Assembly: GCA_964483985.1 (NCBI GenBank)
Contig: CAZADS010000065.1
Location: forward strand, 1-63,664
From: CAZADS01 sp964483985
Lineage (GTDB): Bacteria; Pseudomonadota; Alphaproteobacteria; Thalassobaculales; Thalassobaculaceae
Direction of reading: 5' to 3'
Length of the DNA: 63,664 bases
Shown one piece after another: positions 1 through 8,325 of this stretch (positions are counted from its first letter, which is position 1; each line of letters opens with the position of its first letter). Under the pieces are notes generated by a model. That model made no database searches, had not been told where the DNA came from, and saw nothing but the letters and a program-made list of their open reading frames with translations. A program made the translations under genes and the position numbers.

Positions 1-252
1 CAAAAGTTGCTCGACGGGACGAAGAATATTGGGATGACGTGGAAGAATTGCCAAGCGATAATCAAACATGTGCATCCCCCAACAAACATGAGGTGAGCCA
101 TCGATCTCCCTAGCTACCTCCGGGCCCTCACGTTTAAGGACATCTGAGGCCGCTATTTCAAGAACGGATACCTCCTTTTTGGATAACATTTCCGGTACTA
201 AAGCCCATCCCTTTTCTTTATAAACCCCTATTTGGTTTTTCGATAGATGCAT
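1..252 (-). CDS. PhyH-like (phytanoyl-CoA dioxygenase family) protein, N-terminal part only
   Basis: The 84 visible codons run off the left edge of the window, so only the N-terminus is seen. They start at an ATG (252-250) and read GWALVPEMLSKKEV near residues 16-29, then GSPHVCWGMHMFDYRL near 52-67. This resembles the opening of the phytanoyl-CoA / ectoine hydroxylase superfamily of Fe(II)/2-oxoglutarate dioxygenases, which begin with a short helix followed by 'G-[FW]-x-[LV]-[VL]'. The catalytic H-x-D and distal His lie outside the window and cannot be checked. The start is only 9 nt after the aldolase stop at 262, so the two are probably co-transcribed. The family call is inference from a short fragment. 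Confidence 0.55.
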   Translation of the reverse strand, partial: MHLSKNQIGVYKEKGWALVPEMLSKKEVSVLEIAASDVLKREGPEVAREIDGSPHVCWGMHMFDYRLAILPRHPNILRPVEQLL

Positions 253-261
253 CCCAACGTC

Positions 262-1020
262 CTATCGATTTAATCCATCCAACATGGATTTCGCGCCAAT
301 CTCCAGTAAAAGTAAATCGACTCCCATCAACAACACTTTATATCCTTTAGCAATTTTTTCATTACCTTCTTCTCCGGATAAGCATAGCGCCCCCATCGGA
401 CGGTCAGCTCCCAGAATCGCCTGCTCAGCCCGGGAAATCGCCATCTGAACATCTGGATGATCTCTATCTCCGACGTGCCCCAAGCTAGCAGCCAGATCCA
501 TAGGAGCAATCAAAAAAACATCAATTCCAGATACGGATAGAATTTCATGAATATTCTCAACGGCTTCAATATGTTCTATAAGGGCAATGACAACTACGTC
601 ATTTGATGCTTTATAATAATCAATCGCATCCCCGTTTCCCCAGCGCATGGGTGCATAAAATGGTCCCCAGCCACGTTCGCCCTCCGGCGGATACCGGACA
701 GATTTAACAGCCGCCTCAGCCAACGCCTTTGTTTTAATCATTGGGAAAATTATACCCATAGCCCCAGAATCTAACACCGGCTTGGTATAACTTATCGTAG
801 GCTCCATTACTCTCACTACTGGTGCACAATTTGTACCAGAACTTGCGGTAATCATATGATGACATGACGCAATATCGATCGATCCGTGTTCCATATCGAT
901 AAACATCCAATCAAAACCAAGATTGGCCAATGCTTGAGCCAAATTAACACTCGGCATACTAGTCAGTATACCTGCACAAACTTTTCCTTCATTCAATCGT
1001 TCACGAAATGGATTACGCAT
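262..1020 (-). CDS. HpcH/HpaI-family class II (metal-dependent) aldolase
   Basis: This 252-residue protein belongs to the HpcH/HpaI aldolase/citrate lyase family, TIM-barrel enzymes that reversibly cleave 2-keto-3-deoxy acids or 4-hydroxy-2-oxo acids to pyruvate plus an aldehyde. The HpaI landmarks fall at matching positions: IDMEHG with His45, Arg70 in VVRV, metal ligand Glu149 in ALIEH, and Asp175 in APMDLAASLG. The VRYPPEGERGWGP stretch (108-120) is also typical. The length is normal for the family. The ATG start has an AAGGA ribosome site about 8 nt upstream. A PhyH-like gene follows in the same direction. The substrate is unknown; 4-hydroxy-2-oxoheptanedioate and 2-keto-3-deoxy-rhamnonate types cannot be separated by eye. 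Confidence 0.88.
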   Translation of the reverse strand: MRNPFRERLNEGKVCAGILTSMPSVNLAQALANLGFDWMFIDMEHGSIDIASCHHMITASSGTNCAPVVRVMEPTISYTKPVLDSGAMGIIFPMIKTKALAEAAVKSVRYPPEGERGWGPFYAPMRWGNGDAIDYYKASNDVVVIALIEHIEAVENIHEILSVSGIDVFLIAPMDLAASLGHVGDRDHPDVQMAISRAEQAILGADRPMGALCLSGEEGNEKIAKGYKVLLMGVDLLLLEIGAKSMLDGLNR

Positions 1021-1140
1021 TTCAAAATCCTTAGAAATTGCACAAAGGAAAATGCCGACACATTATAACTCCAGTCCCATGCAGGTTTAGTGCTTGGCAA
1101 GGCATGAATATCCAATGCGTACTGTTAGCTACTTTTAAAC

Positions 1141-2052
1141 TCAGTCCCAACTAAAGCCAGGTGTGCGTAAATAGAAATGCAGACCCTCATCTTGAATAAC
1201 AAAACTACGCATGCGCCGGTTGCCCCTATTATGATGAGAATGTAATTCTGCTCCCGGGGTAATTTGGGCCGCACCAGTCACCCAAGGGACTTCCTGTTCT
1301 TCAATCATTGAGTGAATACCTTCACCTTCTATCGCTAAAGTGATAGCTGCCCCATTATGCCGGTGTGGTCTTTGGTCACCTCCAGATTCCAACGTGTTTA
1401 TAGCTGTATTAATCATTGGTATTGTATTCCGGCTAGGAGCTGTAGCCGGCGTTGAAAATTGGATAGATACTCCGGACGTTTCTGCCGTTTTTGGCCTTGA
1501 GTAAACAGTTTGTAAATGCCTTTCAATTTCAGCATGTGGCCAATGAACGGTTTCACTTCGTGAATTGCCGGAAGTAGGGGCCCTAAGATTGTCAAATGCC
1601 AACAGAGGTTCATTAGTTACACAAAATAAAATGGCGTCTACCTCAGCTCGATGATTACTCTCATTACCACCAGGAAAGCAAAAAACATCTCCCATTCCCC
1701 AACCAACCTTATCATCAGCATTAGTACTCTCTCCGGAACCTTGCAAAACATAGTAAACTTCGCCTGAAGCGGCGAAAGAATGCGATAAAGACTCGCCAGC
1801 ACGTAGCTTTATATAACGAGCTAATATTGCCGGAATCGTTGCCGGATAAGGTGTTTCTAATTGGTCAGAAATATCGAGTTCTATTAAAGCGGTTGGACCA
1901 TTCGGATCGTAAGCCTGATCGCGCTCAGCTAAAAATTGATGACGAGGAACAGAAGGCCATGACCAACTGAAAAAATTTTCAGGACTATTATAAATAGCAC
2001 GCTGCTTTTGCACTTCTTGGTTATTATTTTCCATGATTACATCAGTTGCCAT
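1141..2052 (-). CDS. double-cupin protein, gentisate 1,2-dioxygenase-like
   Basis: This 303-residue protein has two cupin barrels. The first, around residues 80-150, shows SHSFAASGEVYYVLQGSG (His91, Glu98) and a later His134. The second, around 220-295, shows PHRHNGAAITLAIEGEG (His230, His232) followed by HSHH (271-274). The second motif resembles the Fe(II)-binding motif of gentisate and 1-hydroxy-2-naphthoate ring-cleaving dioxygenases. In classical gentisate dioxygenases this motif is in the N-terminal cupin; here it is in the C-terminal one, so the substrate is uncertain. A strong AGGAGG site precedes the ATG. It lies upstream of, and in the same direction as, the aldolase but 120 nt away. 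A palindrome 52-68 nt upstream of the start may be its operator. Confidence 0.7.
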   Translation of the reverse strand: MATDVIMENNNQEVQKQRAIYNSPENFFSWSWPSVPRHQFLAERDQAYDPNGPTALIELDISDQLETPYPATIPAILARYIKLRAGESLSHSFAASGEVYYVLQGSGESTNADDKVGWGMGDVFCFPGGNESNHRAEVDAILFCVTNEPLLAFDNLRAPTSGNSRSETVHWPHAEIERHLQTVYSRPKTAETSGVSIQFSTPATAPSRNTIPMINTAINTLESGGDQRPHRHNGAAITLAIEGEGIHSMIEEQEVPWVTGAAQITPGAELHSHHNRGNRRMRSFVIQDEGLHFYLRTPGFSWD

Positions 2053-2103
2053 CGGATTTCCTCCTTACTTCCGTTCTTGCTTCCCTAGTTTACATTGAAG
2101 CTC

Positions 2104-2120
2104 TATAGTATGCTACTATA
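2104..2120. promoter_or_regulatory. 17-bp palindrome, candidate operator of the cupin dioxygenase gene
   Basis: The sequence reads TATAGTA-TGC-TACTATA, two perfect 7-bp arms around 3 nt. It lies in the 113-bp gap between the cupin gene start (2052) and the dnaE2 stop (2166), 52-68 nt upstream of the cupin ATG, where a dimeric repressor would overlap a promoter. The regulator is not identified. Confidence 0.4.
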
Positions 2121-2165
2121 TCAATATTCCATCTGAGATAATGTAAATAAATCTATCATACACAG

Positions 2166-5100
2166 TTAGTGAAAATCTCTACTTTTAATTCGTAAATTAA
2201 TCCGCATATTGCGAGGATGAGTGCGTAGCATCTTTGTCTTGGCTAATTCTAATGGTTTTTTACTAGATTTTTTTATTTCTGTTTTACTGCTTTTCGATAG
2301 TTGTCGATCAGGATGAATTACCTCATCAGCACTAGCGATAACGTCTTTTAAATAACTATCATCAAAAGAAACATTTGTTAATTTCAGAAGTTCACAAGAT
2401 AGATCTTTCAATTTTTCTATGACAACATGAATTACTCGGCCTTCACGTTGTATCCGACCAGTAGCACCAATTAATTTAGCATTCATAATAATATGGCGAA
2501 ATTTTTCAAACTTATCCGGCCAAACAACAAGATTGACTGTGCCTACCTCGTCTTCAATAGTGATAAAAATAATACCTTTGGCAGTACTAGGTCTTTGACG
2601 TACGAGAACTAAACCAGACAATTTGATCTTTTGATGATTATAGCTATTATCAAGATCTGAGGAAAGTTGATAACCATCTACCACTAGGCTACTACGCAGA
2701 AGAGAAAGCGGATGGGCTTTTAATGATAGCCGAAGGGAACTGTAATCATCGACCACTTCTTCTCCAATTTGAGCAAGCGGTAAAGAGACGATAGGTTCAT
2801 GATTCATTAAAGATTCACCCAAGTGGTTTTCAGCGGAAAGAAAAAGAGGTAATTCTTTATAGGAAGATTTGATTGATCCTGAAAAAGTATTCATTAGACC
2901 ACGTATTGCCCAAAACGCTTGGCGCCTAGAAAGACCCATTGAACCAAAAGCATCTCCGTGCGCCAACACCTGCATCGCAGTTAGCGAAATACCAGTTCGC
3001 CGCATCAATTCCTGTGGGTTGAGATAATCTCCACTCCGGTAAAAATCTATTCTAATCGCATCTTCCTTTCTTAAACCTTTTATCTGACGAAGCCCTAACC
3101 GTAGTTTTAAATTGTTCCGAGAGTCTCCTTCCAAATCACAATCCCAACCAATTCGATTAACATCTGGGGGTAATATTTCCACACCATGTTCTCTTGCATC
3201 ACGGACGATTTGTGCTGGAGCATAAAATCCCATAGGTTGAGAATTTAGTAATGCACCAGCAAATGCAGCTGGCATATGACATTTCATCCAGCTTGACACA
3301 TAAACTAAAAGTGCAAAACTAGCAGCATGGCTTTCAGGGAATCCATAATTTCCAAAGCCTTCAATCTGCTTAAAACAACGTTCAGCGAAACTACGTTCAT
3401 AACCGCGATCCACCATTCCCTCAATCATTTTATATTCAAATAATCTAATCTTATCCGTCTTTCGGAATGTCGCCATTGCTCGACGCAGTTGATCTGCTTC
3501 AGACGGGGTAAAACCAGCAGCAATGATTGCAATTTTCATCGCTTGTTCTTGAAAAAGAGGAATTCCCAAAGTTTTTTCAAGTACACCGCGCAATTCTTTT
3601 GATGGAAAATTGACTACTTCGTCACCATTCCTTCTCCTTAAATAAGGATGGACCATATTTCCTTGAATCGGCCCAGGCCGAACAATCGCTACCTCTATAA
3701 CCAAATCATAGAAACTACGAGGACGTATCCGCGGTAACATAGCCATTTGGGCACGACTCTCCACTTGAAATACACCAAGAGAATCCCCTTTACAAAGCAT
3801 GTCATAAACTGCTGAATCTTCACTCGGTACACTAGCAAGATCAAAAGCAACACCATAATGACGTTTTATAAGATCAAACCCTTTGCGCAAGCAACTCAGC
3901 ATACCCAGTGCCAATATATCAACTTTGAGAATGCCAAGTGAGTCGAGATCATCTTTATCCCATTCAATCACTGTTCGCCCCGCCATTGTTGCATTTTCAA
4001 TCGGCACTAATTCATCAAGACGACCACGCGTAATAACAAAACCTCCTACATGTTGCGAAAGATGTCGTGGGAAGCCAATAAGTTGCCGTGCAAGATTAAT
4101 TACCAATCGAAGAGTTCGATCATTAGGATCAAGACCAATCTGCCGCATCTGCTCTTCTATAATACCGTTTTCACACCAACTCCATATTTGGCTAGCTAAT
4201 ACCCCAATCACATCTGCAGAGAGGCCCATCACTTTCCCAACTTCACGCACGGCACTACGAGCACGAAAAGTAACAACAGTCGCAGCTAATCCAGCATGCG
4301 AACGACCATATCTTTGATATATATGCTGTATAATTTCTTCACGGCGTTCATGTTCGAAGTCGATATCGATATCAGGTGGTTCACCGCGCTCTTCACTAAT
4401 AAAACGTTCAAACAAAAGATCTGAGCAACTTGGATCAACCGCAGTTATTCCAAGACAATAACAAACAGCAGAATTGGCTGCTGATCCACGACCCTGACAG
4501 AGAATACCACGATTACGGGCAAAGCAAACCAAATCAAAAACCGTCAAAAAATAGGGCGCATAATTTAGTTTTTCAATCAAGCTTAATTCGTGCCTCAATT
4601 GAACCTGCACCTTATCCGGCACTCCCTTTGGATAATCTTTTAGCGGATATCGATTTTCTGCTCCTTGCCAAGTCTTAAGTTCTAATTCTTGCTGTACTGT
4701 ACGGTTTGGTACAACTACGATTTCTGGATATTCATAACAAAGGTCATCAAGCGAAAATTGGCACCGTTCTGCTATTTCGAGTGTTTTTGCAATCGCACTA
4801 GGATAATTACGAAATAATCGGGCCATATCTGAAGGCGACTTTAGATATCGCTCAGCATTAACTTGAAGTTTAAAACCGGCTTCAGCAATCGTGCATCGGT
4901 TATAGATGCAGGTCAAAATATCCTGCAATGGCCTACGTTCTGGAATATTATAAAGGACATCATTAGTCGCAATCAATGGAATGCCAACTTCTCTCCCTAA
5001 ATTATCTAAAACAGCAAGTCTACTTTCGTCATTACCATGATAGAACATCGAAGCTGACAAATAAACGCAACCGGGGAAAACTTCCGCCCACTTTAACAGA

Positions 5101-5570
5101 TCCGTGCGAAATTCACGATTAGCATTTTGATCTAATTGTAATGAAAGAGTAATATCCAATGAAAAAGGAGGGAGTACAATTAGTATCTGATCTAAACCCA
5201 AGCTTTCAATATCTGCACGCCAAAGTTGGCATCCCGCTTTACCAGCCCGTCGCTTGCCAACAGTAAGCAATCGAACCAATCTACCATAAGCGCTGCGATT
5301 AGTAGGCAAGCAAATTATACTAGCGCCATCTTCAAGATCAATTCTAGAACCAATAATAGCTTGGATCCCAAAAGATTTCGCTGCCACATGAAAACGGACT
5401 ATACCAGCAACCGTATTTCGATCACTTATTGCTATCGCTTGGTATCCTAATTTAGCAGCAGTCTCCACCAATTCTTCTGGATGAGATGCTCCCTGGAGAA
5501 AACTAAAATTACTAGTCACCCCTAATTCAACATATCGCGTGATCGCTTTTTGTTTACGCAAATAAACCAT
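2166..5570 (-). CDS. dnaE2: error-prone DNA polymerase DnaE2 (ImuC)
   Basis: This is a C-family DNA polymerase of the DnaE2/ImuC branch, the polymerase that carries out damage-induced mutagenic translesion synthesis with ImuB. About 1134 residues from the ATG at 5570 (an upstream in-frame TTG at 5576 is less likely). The PHP domain begins YVELGVTSNFSFLQGASHPEEL near residues 14-35. The palm carries GRGSAANSAVCYCLG and the acidic PDIDIDFEHERREEII segment. The fingers, helix-hairpin-helix region and a C-terminal OB fold (VNLVVWPDKFEKFR) follow. The length fits the family (about 1050-1150). The start overlaps the imuB end by 17 nt, so the two are one transcription unit and probably translationally coupled. 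Confidence 0.96.
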   Translation of the reverse strand: MVYLRKQKAITRYVELGVTSNFSFLQGASHPEELVETAAKLGYQAIAISDRNTVAGIVRFHVAAKSFGIQAIIGSRIDLEDGASIICLPTNRSAYGRLVRLLTVGKRRAGKAGCQLWRADIESLGLDQILIVLPPFSLDITLSLQLDQNANREFRTDLLKWAEVFPGCVYLSASMFYHGNDESRLAVLDNLGREVGIPLIATNDVLYNIPERRPLQDILTCIYNRCTIAEAGFKLQVNAERYLKSPSDMARLFRNYPSAIAKTLEIAERCQFSLDDLCYEYPEIVVVPNRTVQQELELKTWQGAENRYPLKDYPKGVPDKVQVQLRHELSLIEKLNYAPYFLTVFDLVCFARNRGILCQGRGSAANSAVCYCLGITAVDPSCSDLLFERFISEERGEPPDIDIDFEHERREEIIQHIYQRYGRSHAGLAATVVTFRARSAVREVGKVMGLSADVIGVLASQIWSWCENGIIEEQMRQIGLDPNDRTLRLVINLARQLIGFPRHLSQHVGGFVITRGRLDELVPIENATMAGRTVIEWDKDDLDSLGILKVDILALGMLSCLRKGFDLIKRHYGVAFDLASVPSEDSAVYDMLCKGDSLGVFQVESRAQMAMLPRIRPRSFYDLVIEVAIVRPGPIQGNMVHPYLRRRNGDEVVNFPSKELRGVLEKTLGIPLFQEQAMKIAIIAAGFTPSEADQLRRAMATFRKTDKIRLFEYKMIEGMVDRGYERSFAERCFKQIEGFGNYGFPESHAASFALLVYVSSWMKCHMPAAFAGALLNSQPMGFYAPAQIVRDAREHGVEILPPDVNRIGWDCDLEGDSRNNLKLRLGLRQIKGLRKEDAIRIDFYRSGDYLNPQELMRRTGISLTAMQVLAHGDAFGSMGLSRRQAFWAIRGLMNTFSGSIKSSYKELPLFLSAENHLGESLMNHEPIVSLPLAQIGEEVVDDYSSLRLSLKAHPLSLLRSSLVVDGYQLSSDLDNSYNHQKIKLSGLVLVRQRPSTAKGIIFITIEDEVGTVNLVVWPDKFEKFRHIIMNAKLIGATGRIQREGRVIHVVIEKLKDLSCELLKLTNVSFDDSYLKDVIASADEVIHPDRQLSKSSKTEIKKSSKKPLELAKTKMLRTHPRNMRINLRIKSRDFH

Positions 5571-7149
5571 GCACAAACCAAATCAATGCCTCACCGCGTT
5601 CTGCTAAACCTTCACGAAACAACCAATACCGACGTCCATCAAGGTCTTCAACTCGAAAGTAATCACGTGTTCGGTATTGATCTTGTCTACGCCACCATTC
5701 TGGTCCAATACGTTCTGGTCCAATAGCATTGCCAATCTGGACTTCCGCGCCACGCCACCAAAATCGCTTGGGTGGATGATCAGGAACTAAAGCGATAGCA
5801 TGTACACGTTCAGGTTGTCGTAAAAGACGTAGGGGTCTAGTAATGATTGGATCTGATAATTGAGTAAACCATTGGTCTTGATCCTCCAATTCAAAAGATT
5901 CCGAAATCACGGGCACTCGTATTTCCGCTTTTTCTGGAATATAACTTTTACGTCGAGACACTCGGATAACAGCATCAGATCCAAATCTATTAACTAACCG
6001 ATCTAAAAGATCTGGATTTTCAAGTTTTTTGCGTTTTTCCGTGATATCCAGAACCGTTTGATGAGCCACCAAGGGATTAGTGACTAAAGCCTCCAGACTT
6101 ATGACATCAACACCAAATCCCAAATCAATCTGGTTAAATCTCTCAGAAAAAGACTGCAATATAACGTTACTGTTACAATTAATCCGGCTGGTGCCAATTG
6201 TTAATTTTCGCACTTCGCCATCAACTCTATAAAAAATTAATCGCAATCGCCTTGCACATCGATCTTCACTCATCAACCGTTGAATAAGCCGAACAATCAA
6301 CTGCTGAGTTATCCGCGTTATATCCTCTTTTAATAAAATTGGCTCAGGCAATACAAAGCGAACACAATATGGGAAATGAGGAATGCGTGGTGAAATTGGC
6401 TCGGGTTTTATACCAAGGGCTTGATCAAGTCGGTTCATAAGAGTTGAGCCAAAACGTGCTGTCAGTGGCGAACGGGCAATAGAAATCAATTGGCTAATTC
6501 TGCGCAATCCAACTCTCTCCAATCCCTCAACTACTGATGAAGATAAACGCAAAGCCGTTAATGGAAAATCGGAAATAGCAGCTAACTGTTCACCTGTTTC
6601 AATGACTTTAACGACAGAACCATTAAAGCGTGCTACAGCCCAAGCAGTCCCAGGAGTATCAGATATTGCTGCTCGGGCCGTCCAACCAAACGCCCCAAAT
6701 CGAAAAATTATTTCATTTAAAAGTGCAGTTTCGCCTCCAAAAAGATGCGCACACCCTGTAATATCAAGCCATATTCCGCTGCCACCAGTTTCCCCACTAT
6801 TCGTATCTAAAGCAACAAACGGTGTGTATCTTAAACACCAATCAGCTAAACCAGTAATAACAATCCGATCTACTGAAGGATTAGTTTCAGCTACCATAAG
6901 GTTTGAATCAAGAGCCAAGGCATCGTTTAGAGAACAACCAATTACAATACCTAACTTTGCTGCTAACGGGCACACTGCGGTAACCATTCGCCGACTATGG
7001 ACAGCCCGAGTTAAAACTAACCCACGATTATTCAAATTCTCATTTGGTTTTTTATTAAGATTCAAAAGAAATCGCTCAATCGAAAAATTTGGTAGCCAGA
7101 GATATAGAATTCGGCGCGAGGTGTATTTATGTTCTTGTTTTGTTCTCAT
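5554..7149 (-). CDS. imuB: ImuB, catalytically inactive Y-family polymerase of the mutasome
   Basis: This 531-residue Y-family polymerase relative scaffolds the DnaE2 mutasome on the beta clamp. The first conserved acidic site is replaced (ILYLWLPNFSIERF near residues 14-27) and the usual S-x-D-E is replaced by GGSGIWLDITG, so it should not polymerise, as expected for ImuB. The C-terminal signature GPERIGPEWWRR...RDYFRVEDLDGRRYWLFREG is diagnostic. No imuA lies upstream: the next gene, 76 bp away, is a J-domain protein. There is no clear Shine-Dalgarno. A -10-like TATTTT sits 6 nt before the ATG and a GTTC-N7-GTTC LexA-type repeat overlaps codons 2-7, suggesting a leaderless, SOS-controlled message. 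Confidence 0.94.
   Translation of the reverse strand: MRTKQEHKYTSRRILYLWLPNFSIERFLLNLNKKPNENLNNRGLVLTRAVHSRRMVTAVCPLAAKLGIVIGCSLNDALALDSNLMVAETNPSVDRIVITGLADWCLRYTPFVALDTNSGETGGSGIWLDITGCAHLFGGETALLNEIIFRFGAFGWTARAAISDTPGTAWAVARFNGSVVKVIETGEQLAAISDFPLTALRLSSSVVEGLERVGLRRISQLISIARSPLTARFGSTLMNRLDQALGIKPEPISPRIPHFPYCVRFVLPEPILLKEDITRITQQLIVRLIQRLMSEDRCARRLRLIFYRVDGEVRKLTIGTSRINCNSNVILQSFSERFNQIDLGFGVDVISLEALVTNPLVAHQTVLDITEKRKKLENPDLLDRLVNRFGSDAVIRVSRRKSYIPEKAEIRVPVISESFELEDQDQWFTQLSDPIITRPLRLLRQPERVHAIALVPDHPPKRFWWRGAEVQIGNAIGPERIGPEWWRRQDQYRTRDYFRVEDLDGRRYWLFREGLAERGEALIWFVHGLFA
7131..7145. promoter_or_regulatory. LexA-type box GTTC-N7-GTTC at the imuB start
   Basis: GTTC (7131-7134), seven bases, GTTC (7142-7145) matches the direct-repeat SOS box known in Alphaproteobacteria. 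It lies at +5 to +19 relative to the A of the imuB ATG. The pattern is short (8 fixed bases), so about two chance hits are expected in both strands of this window; its position is what makes it credible. Confidence 0.6.
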
Positions 7150-7155
7150 TCAAAC

Positions 7156-7183
7156 AAAATAACAATATCGTGCTCCAACGCAA
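7156..7183 (-). promoter_or_regulatory. candidate sigma70 promoter for imuB-dnaE2
   Basis: On the minus strand: TTGCGT (7183-7178), a 16-nt spacer, TATTTT (7161-7156). Initiation about 7 nt further would fall on the A of the imuB ATG (7149), giving a leaderless transcript, which agrees with the absence of a ribosome site. The LexA-type box lies immediately downstream, where bound repressor would block initiation. Confidence 0.45.
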
Positions 7184-7225
7184 CCCTATCTTTGATTAAT
7201 CGAAAAAAATTTTCCTGCAATGGAA

Positions 7226-7966
7226 TTAGTTGATACCACGCATCTTTGATATTTCATCGTAAGCTGAATTAATAGCTGCCATCTTTTCCGTACCCTGACG
7301 CACAAATTCTTCTGGCATACCGTTAGCAACTAAACCATCTGGATGATGTTCACGAATAAGTTTCCGATATACCGCCTTAATATCTGCATTGCTTGCCGAT
7401 GCCTCAATACCCAGTACACTGTAGGGGTCATTTCGATGCCCTCCACCATAAACGGATAGCAAACGCTGGAAGGCGGATTGATCAAACCCAAAAATTTCTG
7501 CTACGCTCCGAAGGTAAGCAACTTCGTTTGCATGCACTACGCCATCAGCTCTAGCAATATGAAACAAACTTCCAAGCAATTCCTCTAGCACAGGAGACCC
7601 AGGATTAAAAAGTCGGGCGATCTGTTGAGCATAAATTTCAAATCCAGCAACATCTTTGCGGGCTAAATCCCAAACTCTACCAACATTACGGGTTTCTTCA
7701 TGAGGCACGCTGAACATTTCGCGAAACGCGGCAATTTCATCTCTAGTAACAATGCCATCAGCCTTTGCCATTTTTGCGGATAAAATAATCACGCCTATGG
7801 TAAAGGCAACCTTGCGGGTTGCCCCCTCCTCATCAATATTGGAATCAATCGCAGTTTCGGCAATTTTATCAACTGCGTGACCAGCTGCCGCGCCTATTAA
7901 AACTCCCAATGGCCCGCCCAAAGCTAGCCCAGCCGCACCACCAATTATTTTTCCCCAAATGCTCAC
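7226..7966 (-). CDS. TerB/DjlA-type co-chaperone with C-terminal J-domain
   Basis: This 246-residue protein has three parts. A glycine- and alanine-rich hydrophobic helix (about 5-32) may anchor it in the inner membrane. A TerB-like helical domain (about 55-165) contains two related segments, KADGIVTRDE and RADGVVHANE, with the repeated A-D-G-x-V motif of this fold. A J-domain (about 181-246) begins PYSVLGIEASASNADIK and carries HPD in REHHPDGLV. J-domains stimulate DnaK ATPase; DjlA proteins do this at the membrane face. The order matches DjlA. It reads toward imuB but stops 76 bp before it, and imuB has its own candidate promoter. Confidence 0.85.
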   Translation of the reverse strand: MSIWGKIIGGAAGLALGGPLGVLIGAAAGHAVDKIAETAIDSNIDEEGATRKVAFTIGVIILSAKMAKADGIVTRDEIAAFREMFSVPHEETRNVGRVWDLARKDVAGFEIYAQQIARLFNPGSPVLEELLGSLFHIARADGVVHANEVAYLRSVAEIFGFDQSAFQRLLSVYGGGHRNDPYSVLGIEASASNADIKAVYRKLIREHHPDGLVANGMPEEFVRQGTEKMAAINSAYDEISKMRGIN

Positions 7967-8325
7967 TGGTTTGTCCCAAACACAATTTTCATTATCAAAA
8001 CATATAGAGAGTTCAAATCATCAGTGATGAATAAATCAGTTCAAGAAATTATCGATGTTCAATCCCTTATTTTAGGGTACCTTAATTGGTCCACAAACTA
8101 TTTGTAAGCTTATTCAGCAAAATAAATGACAAAATCTTTCGTCACATTAAGTTTTATTATTCGCATTTTAAAGGATAAAGAAAATCTTGGAATAGACGCA
8201 GATTAACTCAAATCCAAAAAATTTGATAAGGAGTTGCCTAAACCATTCCACGCTAACATCATGCACGCAAGTGTGCTAATGAAGTACTGCCTCAAATTTT
8301 GACCGAGACATTCGGAAGGCCGATC
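7967..8325. other. intergenic region between divergent genes, no gene seen
   Basis: This AT-rich 359-bp spacer separates the divergent J-domain gene and FAD-linked dehydrogenase gene, so it should hold two promoters. Around 8072-8085 is an imperfect palindrome centred on GGTACC (TTAGGGTACCTTAA, one G-T mismatch per arm). An in-frame TTG at 8299 extends the right-hand gene by nine codons but has no ribosome site. No RNA gene or repeat was recognised. Confidence 0.5.

Noticed and set aside
6602..7162. 186-codon plus-strand frame opposite imuB
   Set aside because: It is fully antisense to imuB, with no start signal, and ImuB has diagnostic motifs throughout.
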